Positions 1 through 9,389 of a DNA stretch of 64,000 bases are shown one piece after another (position 1 is the first letter of the stretch; each line of letters opens with the position of its first letter). The position numbers and the translations under genes are program-made. The notes under the pieces are model-generated. The model worked only from the letters and a program-made list of their open reading frames with translations, did no database searches and had not been told where the DNA came from. The DNA comes from Streptomyces clavifer. Its GTDB lineage: Bacteria; Actinomycetota; Actinomycetes; Streptomycetales; Streptomycetaceae. The stretch covers positions 496,001 through 560,000 of the forward strand of contig BMWJ01000002.1 in the NCBI GenBank assembly GCA_014651175.1. Reading direction: 5' to 3'.

Positions 1-3000
1 TGGGTGCCGTCGGACAGGGCGCCCGAGACGAAGTCCCACTCGGTGTGCGTCCGCGTCGACGTCTTCCAGGTCTCCGCGTCCCTGACCGAGTCGATGACCA
101 GCCGGTAGGGAAGCTCCTCCGGTGACAGGTCCCAGGCGTACCCGGCCCGGCCGGCGCCCTTCTTGATCAGGGTGTCCCCCTGGTAGAAGCCGTAGGACGT
201 GGTGTCGTACTCGTCCTCCGGCATGGACCCGGAGTGGCCTTCGCCCGAGTCGGTCCACGGGGTGATGTTGAACTGGACGTCGTCGTACGCGGTCCGGAAC
301 GGACCCCAGTAGCCGGTGCCCAGGCGGGGGCTCGTGACGGGGGCGAACCACTCGTCGCGGTAGGTCCGGCCCGCCGTGTAGTCCAGCTTCCCGCTGCGCA
401 CCTCGTGTGCGGTGTCGGAGGCGGTGGCGTTCAGCACCGAGTGGTTCTCGTACCAGAAGGAGTCGCCGGGCAGCGGGTTGACCCACTCCGTCCGGACGCC
501 CGGGTACTTCTCCCACTCCTCGAAGCCGACGCCCGGCCCGTAGTCCGGGATGTCGTAGCGGAAGCCGCCGCCCAGCGTCTCCTTGTGCCCGTAGAAGGTG
601 TTCTCCACCTTCGCGAGCTGCCGGGGCGACGGGGCGAACGCCAGCGAACGGTCCGGGACGGCTCCGTCGTGCCGGTCGACCAGGTCGTAGACGTAGCTCG
701 CGAACCTCTTCTGGTCGACGGACAGCTTCTTGCCGCGCTGTGCCGCCCTGGTCAGGGTCTCGCCCGCGATCTTCTGCACGGAGGCGACGGGAATGGTGCT
801 CTCCTCGCCGTAGGGGAGGTAGGACTCCATCGCGACGCCGCGGCCGTCGTTGACGACGAACAGCGCCCTGGCGCCGGCGGCGAGCGCGTGGGCCAGCCGG
901 TCGGCGGGGGCCACGGCGTCGCTGCGGTCGATCACGACGGCCTTGCCCCTGGCGTCCAGGCCCTCGTAGTCGGCGGCGGCACCGTTCCCGGCGAAGACAC
1001 CGGTCAGCTTCTGCTCACTGTCCTCGGCCACGACCGACCCGCCCTGCACGGTGGCCGGGACGTCACGCCCGTCGGCCGTCAGGCCGATCAGTTCCTCTCC
1101 CTGGCGCCAGCGGGTCAGGAAGCTGAAGCTGCCCTGCGTGACCTTCCTGGTGGGGCTCGCCCACAGCTGGTCGTACGTCAGCGGGATCTGGTAGGCATCG
1201 CGCTGGACGCTGCCGTCCGGGGCGGTGCGTGCCATGTCGTACCGCAGCTGACGGGTCTCGGTCTCCTTGGGCGTCCGCACGCTGATCCGGTGGGCTTCGG
1301 AGGCGTCCAGGGTGACGGTGGTGGACTTGTCCAGGATCGTCTCGGGAGCCGCGAGGAAGGCGACGGCCTTCGAGTCGGCCCGGTCGCCGTCGATCTCCGC
1401 GGTGGTCCATGCCGTGTAGGTGCCCGGGGGCAGCCGCAGCGTGGTCTCGCCGGAGACCTGGACCACTCCGAGTTCCGGGTCGCCGAGCGCGGCGAGAACG
1501 ACCTGGCCGTCCATCGGTTCACCCGCACGGTCCTTCAGCCTGAGCGTCAGGTCGTGGAGCTCCCGCTCCTTGTCGAGGGCGAAGCCGGTGTGCGCGACCG
1601 TCCTGCCCGCCGCGTCCGTGGCGACGACCTGGCCGGAGAACCGCGTGTCGGCGGCCACCTCCGCCGGGTCCAGCGAGAGCACGGCCTCGGCTGTGGAGCC
1701 GGCCGGGACGGTCAGCTCGGGGACGGACAGGGTGTAGGCGCTCGCGTCCGTGTCGGTGGCCAGCCTCAGGGTGATGTCCTGGTCGCCCGTGTTGCGGTAG
1801 GTGATGGTCCGCTCGGCGACCGGGTCGGACGGGCTGTGCGGCCAGCCGTAGGACGCGACCGCGACGGAACCGGTGGCCTCGACCGTCGTGTCGACGGCCG
1901 CCTTCACGTCCAGCCGACCGGTGCCCTGCTCGTACGGGGTGTACGCGTCGAGCTGCTCGGACGAGCTCATCAGCGCGTCCTTGATGCGCTGGCCCGACCA
2001 GTCGGGGTGACGCTGCTTCAGGATCGCCGCGGCACCCGCGACATGCGGGGTCGCCATCGACGTACCGGACATCGACTGGTACATGCCCTCGATGCCCGGG
2101 ACGGACTGCGAGGCGGCCGCGTTGATGTCGACGCCCGGCGCCGAGAGGTCGGGCTTCAGGCCGTAGGAGCCGACCAGCGGACCCATGGAGGAGAACGGGG
2201 CACGCCCGTCCTGCTTGTCGACGGCGGCGATCGTGAGCGCCTTCTCCGCCGAACCGGGCGAGCCGATGGTTCCCGCGCCGTACGCGTTGCCCGCGGCGAT
2301 CACGAACAGCGGGCCGCCGTCGGCCGACAGGGCGTCGACGGCCTGCGACATCGGGTCGGATCCGTCGTCCGGGACCGGGGAGCCGAGGCTCATGGAGACG
2401 ACGTCTGCGCCTTCGGCCTTCGCCCATTCCATGGCTTCGATGATGCCGGAGTCCGCGCCGGATCCGCCGTCTCCGAGGACCTTGCCGACCAGCAGGCCGG
2501 CGGACGGCGCCACCCCCTTGTTGGCCCCGTCCGAAGCGGCTCCCGAACCGGCGATGGTGGACGCGACGTGCGTGCCGTGGCCGTTCTTGTCGTCGACCTC
2601 CTCGCCGGGCACGAAGCTCCTGGTCTCCAGGATGCGGTCCTTGACGTCCGGGTGGCCGGTGTCGATGCCGGTGTCCAGGACGGCGACCTTGGTGCCCTTG
2701 CCGTCGAAGCCCGCGGCCCAGGCCTGCGGTGCACCGACCTGCGGCACGGACTCCTTCAGCAGCGCCTCGGAGCGGCCGTCCAGCCAGAGCTCGGCGATGC
2801 CGTTGTCGAGCGAACGGGCCCTGTCCGTGCGGGCGATGTCGTTCCAGAAGGCGCGGGCGTCGTCCTTGTCGGCCGCGAGCGCGGCACCGTGGATGGAGTT
2901 GAGTGTCCGGACCTTCTCGCTGCCGCGCGGGGCGGCCGGCAGCGCGCGGCCCGGGGACGCCGCGTAGGTGGCGATCAGCGGGATGCCGCCGGTGTTCCTG

Positions 3001-3413
3001 TCGTCGTAGCCCATCTTCACGAGGGCCGAGACGTTGAACAGCCGTCGGTCCAGCTTGCCCGCCGCGAGGAGCGCGGTCGCCTCGTCGGGCAGGACGAAGA
3101 GGTCCCCGCCCGCCTGCTGGACGTGGACACCCCCGTACGCGCCGTCGGGGCGGTCCACGGTGACGGTGTCCTGGCTGCCGGGCCCGTCGGCGTAGTGCAC
3201 GACGTCCCCGGTGACCAGGGTGATGTCGTGGTCCTGGACCCGGACTTCGGGCCGGATGCCGGCGGCCGTCGGGCCGGGGGCGGCGGAGGCGGTACCGGCC
3301 GCGGGGAGCAGCACGCCGCTCACGAGCGCGACCGAGGTCGCTATGAGCAGGGCTCTGCGTCCCGCACGGGCGGGTCGCGCCCGGCCGGAAACGGAGGAGG
3401 GGGAAGATGTCAT
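1..3413 (-). CDS. Secreted S8 (subtilisin-like) serine protease, 3' end outside window
   Basis: Secreted subtilase, about 1137 residues visible, with the C-terminus beyond the left edge. The ATG at 3413 opens a signal peptide: Arg-rich n-region, a hydrophobic stretch (ALLIATSVALVSGVLL) and an Ala-x-Ala cleavage region. The catalytic triad is visible as Asp247 (VAVLDTGID), His279 (GHGTHVAS) and Ser452 (SGTSMATPHVAG), with the oxyanion Asn in AAGNAYGAG. A propeptide-like segment precedes the catalytic domain. Beta-rich repeats follow, and a protease-associated-like segment lies near residues 795-860. The length fits the large multidomain Streptomyces S8 peptidases. Substrate unknown. It stands alone, and no terminator is visible in the window because its end lies outside. 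A longer open frame on the opposite strand is a codon-bias shadow. Confidence 0.93.
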   Translation of the reverse strand, partial: MTSSPSSVSGRARPARAGRRALLIATSVALVSGVLLPAAGTASAAPGPTAAGIRPEVRVQDHDITLVTGDVVHYADGPGSQDTVTVDRPDGAYGGVHVQQAGGDLFVLPDEATALLAAGKLDRRLFNVSALVKMGYDDRNTGGIPLIATYAASPGRALPAAPRGSEKVRTLNSIHGAALAADKDDARAFWNDIARTDRARSLDNGIAELWLDGRSEALLKESVPQVGAPQAWAAGFDGKGTKVAVLDTGIDTGHPDVKDRILETRSFVPGEEVDDKNGHGTHVASTIAGSGAASDGANKGVAPSAGLLVGKVLGDGGSGADSGIIEAMEWAKAEGADVVSMSLGSPVPDDGSDPMSQAVDALSADGGPLFVIAAGNAYGAGTIGSPGSAEKALTIAAVDKQDGRAPFSSMGPLVGSYGLKPDLSAPGVDINAAASQSVPGIEGMYQSMSGTSMATPHVAGAAAILKQRHPDWSGQRIKDALMSSSEQLDAYTPYEQGTGRLDVKAAVDTTVEATGSVAVASYGWPHSPSDPVAERTITYRNTGDQDITLRLATDTDASAYTLSVPELTVPAGSTAEAVLSLDPAEVAADTRFSGQVVATDAAGRTVAHTGFALDKERELHDLTLRLKDRAGEPMDGQVVLAALGDPELGVVQVSGETTLRLPPGTYTAWTTAEIDGDRADSKAVAFLAAPETILDKSTTVTLDASEAHRISVRTPKETETRQLRYDMARTAPDGSVQRDAYQIPLTYDQLWASPTRKVTQGSFSFLTRWRQGEELIGLTADGRDVPATVQGGSVVAEDSEQKLTGVFAGNGAAADYEGLDARGKAVVIDRSDAVAPADRLAHALAAGARALFVVNDGRGVAMESYLPYGEESTIPVASVQKIAGETLTRAAQRGKKLSVDQKRFASYVYDLVDRHDGAVPDRSLAFAPSPRQLAKVENTFYGHKETLGGGFRYDIPDYGPGVGFEEWEKYPGVRTEWVNPLPGDSFWYENHSVLNATASDTAHEVRSGKLDYTAGRTYRDEWFAPVTSPRLGTGYWGPFRTAYDDVQFNITPWTDSGEGHSGSMPEDEYDTTSYGFYQGDTLIKKGAGRAGYAWDLSPEELPYRLVIDSVRDAETWKTSTRTHTEWDFVSGALSDGT

Positions 3414-3540
3414 GCAGCTGATCTACCGGCAAATACCGGGCCACGGCTGCTTTCGGGCCTGGCAGGAAGCCGCCGTGGCGGCAATCCGCCCGTGCTCGGA
3501 CGACGGCCCGTCGAGCCTCGGGCGTCGGGTCAGTCGTCAG

Positions 3541-3568
3541 GCATCAGGCATCAGGCATCAGGCATCAG
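3541..3568. repeat. Four tandem copies of a 7-bp unit (GCATCAG)
   Basis: Four perfect head-to-tail copies of GCATCAG. The TGA stop of xdhC (3567-3565, minus) lies in the last copy, so the array forms the first bases of the xdhC 3' flank. An imperfect unit (GTCGTCAG) precedes it. It looks like a simple slippage repeat. Confidence 0.9.
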
Positions 3569-4707
3569 GCGACGGAGGCGAGCGACGACGGGCCGCCCTC
3601 GTGGTGGATCGGGGTGTGGGCTCCCGTCAGCGGTACGCCGCTGCCACCGCGCCGGTCGGCGACGATCTCCGCCATGATCGACAGAGCCGTCTCCTCGGGC
3701 GTACGGGCCCCCAGATCGAGCCCGATGGGCGAGTGCAGGGAGGCCAGCCGGTGTTCGGTCACCCCGGCCTCGCGCAGCCGCTCGTTGCGCTCCAGGTGCG
3801 TGCGGCGCGATCCCATCGCGCCGACGTAGGCGACCGGCAGGCGCAGGGCCAGTTCGAGCAGCGGCACATCGAATCTGGCGTCGTGCGTGAGGACGCACAG
3901 GACCGTGCGCGCGTCCACGCCGGTGGCCGCGAGGTAGCGGTGCGGCCAGTCGACGACGACCTCGTCGGCCTCCGGGAAGCGGGCCGCGGTGGCGAAGACG
4001 GGGCGGGCGTCGCAGACGGTGACGCGGTAGCCGAGGAAGCGGCCGGCCCGCACCAGCGCCGCGGCGAAGTCGATGGCCCCGAAGACGATCATGCGGGGCG
4101 GCGGAACGCTCGATTCGACGAGCAGGGTGAGGGGCCGGCCGCAGCGCGACCCCTCGGCACCGATGCCCACCGGGCCGGTGCGGCCCGCGTCCAGCATCGC
4201 GCGGGCCTCGGCCGCGGCGGTGCGGTCCAGTTCGGGCGCGCCGCCGAGCCCGCCCTCGTACGTGCCGTCGGCGTGCACGAGCAGCGGGCGGCCGAGCAGG
4301 TCGTCGGGCCCCTCGGTGACCCGGGCGACCGCCGCCGCCGTCCCCCCGGCGGCGGCGGCGAACGCGGCGGCGAACACCGGGCGCGCGGGATCGTCCGCGC
4401 GCACCGGTGTGACCAGGATGTCGATGGCGCCACCGCAGGTCAGACCGACCGCGAAGGCGTCGTCGTCGCTGTAGCCGAAGCGCTCGCGCACGGTGGTGCC
4501 GTCGTCGAGGGCCTGCCGGCACAGCTCGTACACCGCCCCCTCCACGCATCCGCCGGAGACCGACCCGATGGCCGTGCCGTCGCTGTCGACCGCGAGTGCG
4601 GCGCCCGGCTGCCGGGGCGCGCTGCCGCCGACGGCCACCACGGTGGCCACCGCGAACGCGCGTCCCTGCCCGACCCACAGGTGGAGTTCCTCGGCGATGT
4701 CCAGCAT
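3565..4707 (-). CDS. xdhC: XdhC/CoxI-family molybdenum-cofactor maturation protein
   Basis: A 380-residue XdhC-family protein. This family binds and sulfurates molybdenum cofactor and delivers it to xanthine-dehydrogenase-type enzymes in the cytoplasm. The N-terminal XdhC/CoxI domain shows VVAVGGSAPRQPGA and GSVSGGCVEGAV (family Cys). The C-terminal Rossmann-like domain shows MIVFGAIDFAAALVR and a late AYVGAMGSRRTH motif. ATG at 4707 follows AAGGAG at good spacing. It is the last gene of the purine-oxidation operon, 41 bp after the permease, which supports a role in maturing the 6382-10280 enzyme. The C-terminal tail is Gly/Ser/His-rich and less typical. Confidence 0.92.
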   Translation of the reverse strand: MLDIAEELHLWVGQGRAFAVATVVAVGGSAPRQPGAALAVDSDGTAIGSVSGGCVEGAVYELCRQALDDGTTVRERFGYSDDDAFAVGLTCGGAIDILVTPVRADDPARPVFAAAFAAAAGGTAAAVARVTEGPDDLLGRPLLVHADGTYEGGLGGAPELDRTAAAEARAMLDAGRTGPVGIGAEGSRCGRPLTLLVESSVPPPRMIVFGAIDFAAALVRAGRFLGYRVTVCDARPVFATAARFPEADEVVVDWPHRYLAATGVDARTVLCVLTHDARFDVPLLELALRLPVAYVGAMGSRRTHLERNERLREAGVTEHRLASLHSPIGLDLGARTPEETALSIMAEIVADRRGGSGVPLTGAHTPIHHEGGPSSLASVA

Positions 4708-4748
4708 GGCGTGTGTCTCCTTCTGACGGAGGTGCGAGGGGATGCGGG

Positions 4749-6206
4749 TCAGTTGACGCCCAGCCAGCTCTCGATCGGGTGCAGGGCGAAGTAGACGAGG
4801 AAGACCAGCGTCAGGACCCACATAAAGACGCCGACCTCCCGGGCCCGGCCCTGGGCGAGCTTGATGGCGGCGTACGAGATGACGCCTGCGGCGACACCGG
4901 TGGTGATCGTGTAGGTGAACGGCATCAGGACCACGGTGAGGAAGACCGGGACGGCGACGGAGCGGTCGCTCCAGTCCACGTGCCGGGCGTTCTGCATCAT
5001 CATGGCGCCGATGACGACCAGGGCGGCCGACGCCACCTCGGCCGGAACGATCGCCGTGAGCGGGGTGAAGAACAGGCAGGCGGCGAAGAAGAGACCGGTG
5101 ACGACGGAGGCGAGGCCGGTGCGCGCGCCCTCCCCGACCCCGGTCGCCGACTCGACGAACACGGTCTGGCCGGAGCCTCCGGCGACTCCGCCGATCGCTC
5201 CGCCCGCGCCGTCGATGAACAGCGCCTTGGACAGCCCCGGCATCCGGCCCTTGTCGTCGGCGAGCTCCGCCTCCGTGCCGACGCCGATGATGGTGGCCAT
5301 CGCGTCGAAGAAACCGGCCAGCACGAGGGTGAAGACGATCAGGCCGACGGTCATCACCCCGATGTCGCCCCAACCGCCGAACTCGACGTGCCCGAAGAGC
5401 GAGAAGTCCGGCGGGGACACGGCGCTGCCGCCCAGCTCGGGCGGGCCGCTGCTCCAGGCCTTCGGGTCGATGTCGCCGACGGCGTTGACGACGATCGCGA
5501 CCACGGTTCCGGCGACGATGCCGATCAGGATCGCGCCGGGGACGTCGCGCGCCTGCAGCATGAAGATCAGCAGCAGGGTCACGGCGAAGACGAGGACCGG
5601 CCAGCCCGCGAGTTCACCGGCGGGGCCGAGGGAGAGCGGGGTCGCGGTCCCCTGGTGGACGAAGCCCGCCTTGAAGAGGCCGATGAGGGCGATGAAGAGA
5701 CCGATGCCGATCGTGATGCCGTGCTTCAGCGCGAGCGGGATCGCGTTCATGATCAGCTCGCGGAGGCCGGTGACGACGAGCAGGCAGATCACCACGCCGT
5801 AGACCACGCACATGCCCATGGCCTGCGGCCAGGTCATGGCCGGGGCCACCTGTGAGGCGAGCACACCGGAGACGCTGAGGCCGGCGGCCAGCGCGAGGGG
5901 GACCTTGCCGACGAAGCCCATGAGGAGCGTGGTCGCCGCCGCCGCGAGCGCGGTGGCCGTGATCAGTCCCGGCTGGCTGAGCAGCCGGCCGTCGACGTCC
6001 TCGCCGCCCAGGATGAGCGGGTTGAGCAGGAGGATGTACGCCATGGCCATGAAGGTCGTGACGCCGCCGCGCACCTCGCGCGCGACGGTCGATCCCCGTT
6101 CGGATATGTGGAAGTACCGGTCGAGCCAGGACCGTCCTGCGGGGACGCGCGAGCCGGGGCCCGCGTCGTCCGCGCTCGTCCTGGGTTCCACTGACTGCTG
6201 GGTCAT
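4749..6206 (-). CDS. NCS2-family purine (guanine/hypoxanthine/adenine-type) permease
   Basis: A 485-residue inner-membrane carrier of the NCS2 AzgA/GhxP branch, expected to import purine bases by proton symport. It has about 12-14 hydrophobic segments. Family signatures include an early ATTFMAMAYILLLNPLIL-like segment (here GGVTTFMAMAYILLLNP), FFDAMATIIGVG, and a Gly-rich GGSGQTVFVESATGVGEGAR motif in the substrate region. ATG at 6206 is preceded by GGGAG. It lies between the molybdenum subunit and xdhC in one co-directional run, so uptake and oxidation of purines are probably co-expressed. The exact base cannot be read from sequence. Confidence 0.92.
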   Translation of the reverse strand: MTQQSVEPRTSADDAGPGSRVPAGRSWLDRYFHISERGSTVAREVRGGVTTFMAMAYILLLNPLILGGEDVDGRLLSQPGLITATALAAAATTLLMGFVGKVPLALAAGLSVSGVLASQVAPAMTWPQAMGMCVVYGVVICLLVVTGLRELIMNAIPLALKHGITIGIGLFIALIGLFKAGFVHQGTATPLSLGPAGELAGWPVLVFAVTLLLIFMLQARDVPGAILIGIVAGTVVAIVVNAVGDIDPKAWSSGPPELGGSAVSPPDFSLFGHVEFGGWGDIGVMTVGLIVFTLVLAGFFDAMATIIGVGTEAELADDKGRMPGLSKALFIDGAGGAIGGVAGGSGQTVFVESATGVGEGARTGLASVVTGLFFAACLFFTPLTAIVPAEVASAALVVIGAMMMQNARHVDWSDRSVAVPVFLTVVLMPFTYTITTGVAAGVISYAAIKLAQGRAREVGVFMWVLTLVFLVYFALHPIESWLGVN

Positions 6207-6381
6207 GTTGCCTGACTCCCAAGGTTCACAGGGGCACCCGCGTGGAGCGACGTGATTGCGGGATTTGGGATGACTGCGTGGCGGCACGACCCGGGGGACG
6301 GCCCGAGGCGAACGTTTCGTGCAGGTGGGTCCGGGCCCGGGACGGTGCGCGCGGCACCGCCCCGGGTCGTCTGTCGGTGCG

Positions 6382-8799
6382 TCAGGTCCCGGTGATGTGC
6401 TCGGGGCGCACCGGTGTCCTGTTGAGCTCCAGCCCCGTCGCGTTCCGGATCGCCGCGAGGACGGCCGGGGTGGACGACAGGGTCGGGGCCTCACCGACGC
6501 CGCGGAGCCCGTACGGGGCGTGGTCGTCGGCGAGTTCCAGCACGTCGACCGGGATGCTCGGCGTGTCGAGGATGGTGGGGATCAGGTAGTCCGTGAAGGA
6601 CGGGTTGCGCACCTTCGCGGTCTTCGGGTCGACGAGGATCTCCTCCATGACGGCGACACCCAGCCCCTGGGTGGTGCCGCCCTGGATCTGGCCCACGACC
6701 GACAGCGGGTTGAGGGCCTTGCCGACGTCCTGCGCGCAGGCGAGCTCGATGACCTTGACGAGGCCGAGCTCGGTGTCGACCTCCACGACCGCGCGGTGGG
6801 CGGCGAAGGAGTACTGGACGTGGCCGTTGCCCTGGCCTGTCCGCAGGTCGAAGGCCTCGGTGGGCCGGTGGCGCCACTCCAGCTCGATGTCCACGGCCTC
6901 GTCCTCCAGCACCTCGGCCAGCGGTGCGAGCACCTCGCCGCCGTCGGTGACGACCTTGCCGCCCTCCAGGAGGAGTTCGGCGGTCGCCCACGCGGGGTGG
7001 TACGTACCGAACTTGCGGCGGCCCATCTCCAGCACCTGTTCGCGGACGGCCTCGCAGGAGTGCTTCACGGCGCCGCCGGTGACGTACGTCTGGCGGGACG
7101 CGGAGGTGGAACCGGCGGAGCCGACCCGGGTGTCCGCCGGTTGGATGGTCACCTGGCTGACGCCGAGCTCGGTACGGGCGATCTGGGCGTGGACGGTGAC
7201 ACCGCCCTGGCCCACCTCGGCCATCGCCGTGTGCACGGTGGCGACGGGCTCGCCGTTGATGACCTCCATCCGCACCCGGGCGGTGGAGTAGTCGTCGAAG
7301 CCCTCGGAGAAGCCGACGTTCTTGAGGCCGACCGCGTAGCCGACCCCGCGCACGACGCCTTCGCCGTGCGTGGTGTTGGACAGCCCGCCGGGCAGCGCGC
7401 GTACGTCGACGGAGCTGCCCCCGGCGTCGGCCGAGAGCCACTGCTGCTCGGGCGGCATGGGGCGGGCCTTCACGCGGCGCAGCAGCTCGGCGACGGGGGC
7501 CGGGGAGTCGACGCGCTGGCCGGTGGGGAGCAGGGTGCCCTGCTCCATGGCGTTCAGCTGCCGGAGCTCGACGGGGTCCATGTCCAGTGCGGCGGCCAGC
7601 TTGTCCATCTGCGCCTCGTACGCGAAGCACGCCTGGACCGCTCCGAAGCCGCGCATGGCGCCGCAGGGCGGATTGTTGGAGTAGAGCGCGAGCGCCTCGA
7701 TGTCGACGTCCTCGACGACGTACGGTCCGACCGCGAGCGAGGCCGCGTTGCCGACGACCGCCGGGGAGGCGGAGGCGTACGCGCCGCCGTCCAGCACGAT
7801 CCGGCACCTCATGTGCGTGAGTCTGCCGTCCTTGGTGGCCCCGTGCTCGTAGTGGAGCCTGGCCGGGTGCCGGTGGACGTGCCCGAAGAAGGACTCGAAG
7901 CGGTTGTAGACCATCTTGACGGGCTTGCCGGTGCGCAGGGCGAGCAGGCAGGCGTGGATCTGCATCGACAGGTCCTCGCGGCCGCCGAAGGCGCCGCCGA
8001 CGCCGGAGAGCGTCATCCGGACCTTGTCCTCGGGGAGGCCGAGGACGGGGGCGATCTGGCGGAGGTCGGAGTGCAGCCACTGGGTGGCGACGTACAGCTC
8101 GACGCCGCCGTCCTCGGACGGCACGGCGAGGCCGGACTCGGGGCCGAGGAAGGCCTGGTCCTGCATCCCGAAGACGTAGTCGCCGGTGACGACGACGTCG
8201 GCCCGCTGCGCGGCGGCGTCCGCGTCGCCGCGGACGACCGGCTGGCGGTGCACGATGTTGGGGTGCGCGACATGACCGATGTGGTGGTCGGTGCGGCCCT
8301 CGTGGACCAGGACCGCGTCCGGTGCGGTCGCGGACGCCTCGTCCGTGATGACCGGCAGTTCGGCGTAGTCGATGCGGATCTTGGCCGCGGCGCGGCGTGC
8401 GGTCTCGGGGTGGTCGGCGGCGACGAGGGCCACCGGTTCACCGTGGTGGCGGACCTTGCCGTGGGCGAGGACCGGGGTGTCCTGGATCTCCAGGCCGTAG
8501 TTCTTCATCGCGGCGGGCAGGTCGTCGTAGGTGAGCACGGCGTAGACGCCGGGCGTGGCGACGGCCTCGCCGATGTCGATCGACCTGATCGCGGCGTGGG
8601 CCATGGTGGAGCGGAGCGTGTGGCCCCACAGCATGTCCTCGTGCCACATGTCCGAGGAGTACGCGAACTCCCCGGTGACCTTGAGGGTGCCGTCGGGGCG
8701 CAGGGTGGACTCGCCGATTCCGCCCTTCGTCATCGAACCCTGGGTGATCCTGGTGGGGGTGCCGGCCGGTACGGAGGCGGCTCGTGGGTGCAGCGCCAT
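6382..8799 (-). CDS. Xanthine dehydrogenase-type molybdopterin-binding subunit
   Basis: An 805-residue catalytic subunit of a xanthine-dehydrogenase-family molybdenum hydroxylase, oxidising purines (probably hypoxanthine and xanthine to urate). Molybdopterin-binding motifs include SGVGGAFGGRED, CGAMRGFGAVQACFAYE (active-site Arg) and GQGGVTVHAQIA. The C-terminal GVGEAP motif carries the catalytic Glu770. ATG at 8799 starts 2 bp after the stop of the 2Fe-2S subunit, so translation is coupled. About 175 bp without a gene separates it from the permease downstream. The motifs also fit other family members such as CO or nicotinate hydroxylases. The XdhC, purine permease and PucR context favours xanthine dehydrogenase. 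Confidence 0.93.
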   Translation of the reverse strand: MALHPRAASVPAGTPTRITQGSMTKGGIGESTLRPDGTLKVTGEFAYSSDMWHEDMLWGHTLRSTMAHAAIRSIDIGEAVATPGVYAVLTYDDLPAAMKNYGLEIQDTPVLAHGKVRHHGEPVALVAADHPETARRAAAKIRIDYAELPVITDEASATAPDAVLVHEGRTDHHIGHVAHPNIVHRQPVVRGDADAAAQRADVVVTGDYVFGMQDQAFLGPESGLAVPSEDGGVELYVATQWLHSDLRQIAPVLGLPEDKVRMTLSGVGGAFGGREDLSMQIHACLLALRTGKPVKMVYNRFESFFGHVHRHPARLHYEHGATKDGRLTHMRCRIVLDGGAYASASPAVVGNAASLAVGPYVVEDVDIEALALYSNNPPCGAMRGFGAVQACFAYEAQMDKLAAALDMDPVELRQLNAMEQGTLLPTGQRVDSPAPVAELLRRVKARPMPPEQQWLSADAGGSSVDVRALPGGLSNTTHGEGVVRGVGYAVGLKNVGFSEGFDDYSTARVRMEVINGEPVATVHTAMAEVGQGGVTVHAQIARTELGVSQVTIQPADTRVGSAGSTSASRQTYVTGGAVKHSCEAVREQVLEMGRRKFGTYHPAWATAELLLEGGKVVTDGGEVLAPLAEVLEDEAVDIELEWRHRPTEAFDLRTGQGNGHVQYSFAAHRAVVEVDTELGLVKVIELACAQDVGKALNPLSVVGQIQGGTTQGLGVAVMEEILVDPKTAKVRNPSFTDYLIPTILDTPSIPVDVLELADDHAPYGLRGVGEAPTLSSTPAVLAAIRNATGLELNRTPVRPEHITGT

Positions 8800-8801
8800 G
8801 G

Positions 8802-9386
8802 CTATCGGACCGCCTCTTCCTGCCGGGCGGCCGCGAGGCGGACCGCGTCGAGGATCTTCTCGTAACCGGTGCAGCGGCAGAGGTTGCCGGAGAGTGCCTC
8901 GCGGATGTCCTGGTCGGACGGGGAGGGCTGTGTTTCGAGCAGCTCGTCGGCGGCGACCAGGAGGCCGGGGGTGCAGAACCCGCACTGCACCGCGCCCGCG
9001 TCGATGAACGCCTGCTGGATCGGGGAGAGCTCCTCGGTGCCCTGCCCGTCCCCGGCCTGCCGGCTCCGGGCCGTGCCGAGCGGGGTGCCGCAGGCTCCGG
9101 TGGCGCAGCCGGTGCCGGGGTGGGCGTCCTCGCGGTGCCTGGCGTAGTCCGCGAGACCTTCGACGGTGACGACCTGACGGCCCTCCGCCTGGCCGGCCGC
9201 GACGAGACAGGAACAGACCGGCACACCGTCGAGGCGGACGGTGCAGGAACCGCATTCGCCCTGCTCACAGGCGTTCTTCGAACCGGGAAAGCCCATGCGC
9301 TCACGCAGGACGTACAGGAGGGACTCGCCCTCCCAGACGTCGTCGACTTCCTGCTTGCGGCCGTTGACCGTGAAATTCACTCGCAT
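8802..9386 (-). CDS. Xanthine dehydrogenase-type [2Fe-2S] subunit
   Basis: A 194-residue iron-sulfur subunit passing electrons from the molybdenum centre to FAD. The N-terminal ferredoxin-like domain holds four cluster cysteines in CEQGECGSC and VCSC. The C-terminal helical domain holds the second cluster in CGFCTPG and CRCTGYE. Between them is an insert of roughly 30-35 residues (HPGTGCATGACGTPLG) with two extra cysteines. This makes the protein longer than the usual 155-165 residues; similar inserts occur in Streptomyces relatives. ATG at 9386 begins 3 bp after the FAD-subunit stop. Together with its neighbours it forms the three-subunit enzyme. Confidence 0.94.
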   Translation of the reverse strand: MRVNFTVNGRKQEVDDVWEGESLLYVLRERMGFPGSKNACEQGECGSCTVRLDGVPVCSCLVAAGQAEGRQVVTVEGLADYARHREDAHPGTGCATGACGTPLGTARSRQAGDGQGTEELSPIQQAFIDAGAVQCGFCTPGLLVAADELLETQPSPSDQDIREALSGNLCRCTGYEKILDAVRLAAARQEEAVR

Positions 9387-9389
9387 GGG

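Noticed and set aside
3541-3568. The tandem heptamer as a CRISPR or attachment site
   Set aside because: Units are 7 bp and contiguous, without spacers or neighbouring cas or integrase genes.
234-3677. A 1147-codon open frame on the plus strand
   Set aside because: It is the antisense shadow of the S8 protease. Its product is Gly/Arg/Val-rich without domains, while the minus strand shows a signal peptide and full catalytic triad.
6319-8865. An 848-codon plus-strand frame across the molybdenum subunit
   Set aside because: Antisense shadow caused by GC-rich third positions; the minus-strand frame has all molybdopterin motifs.
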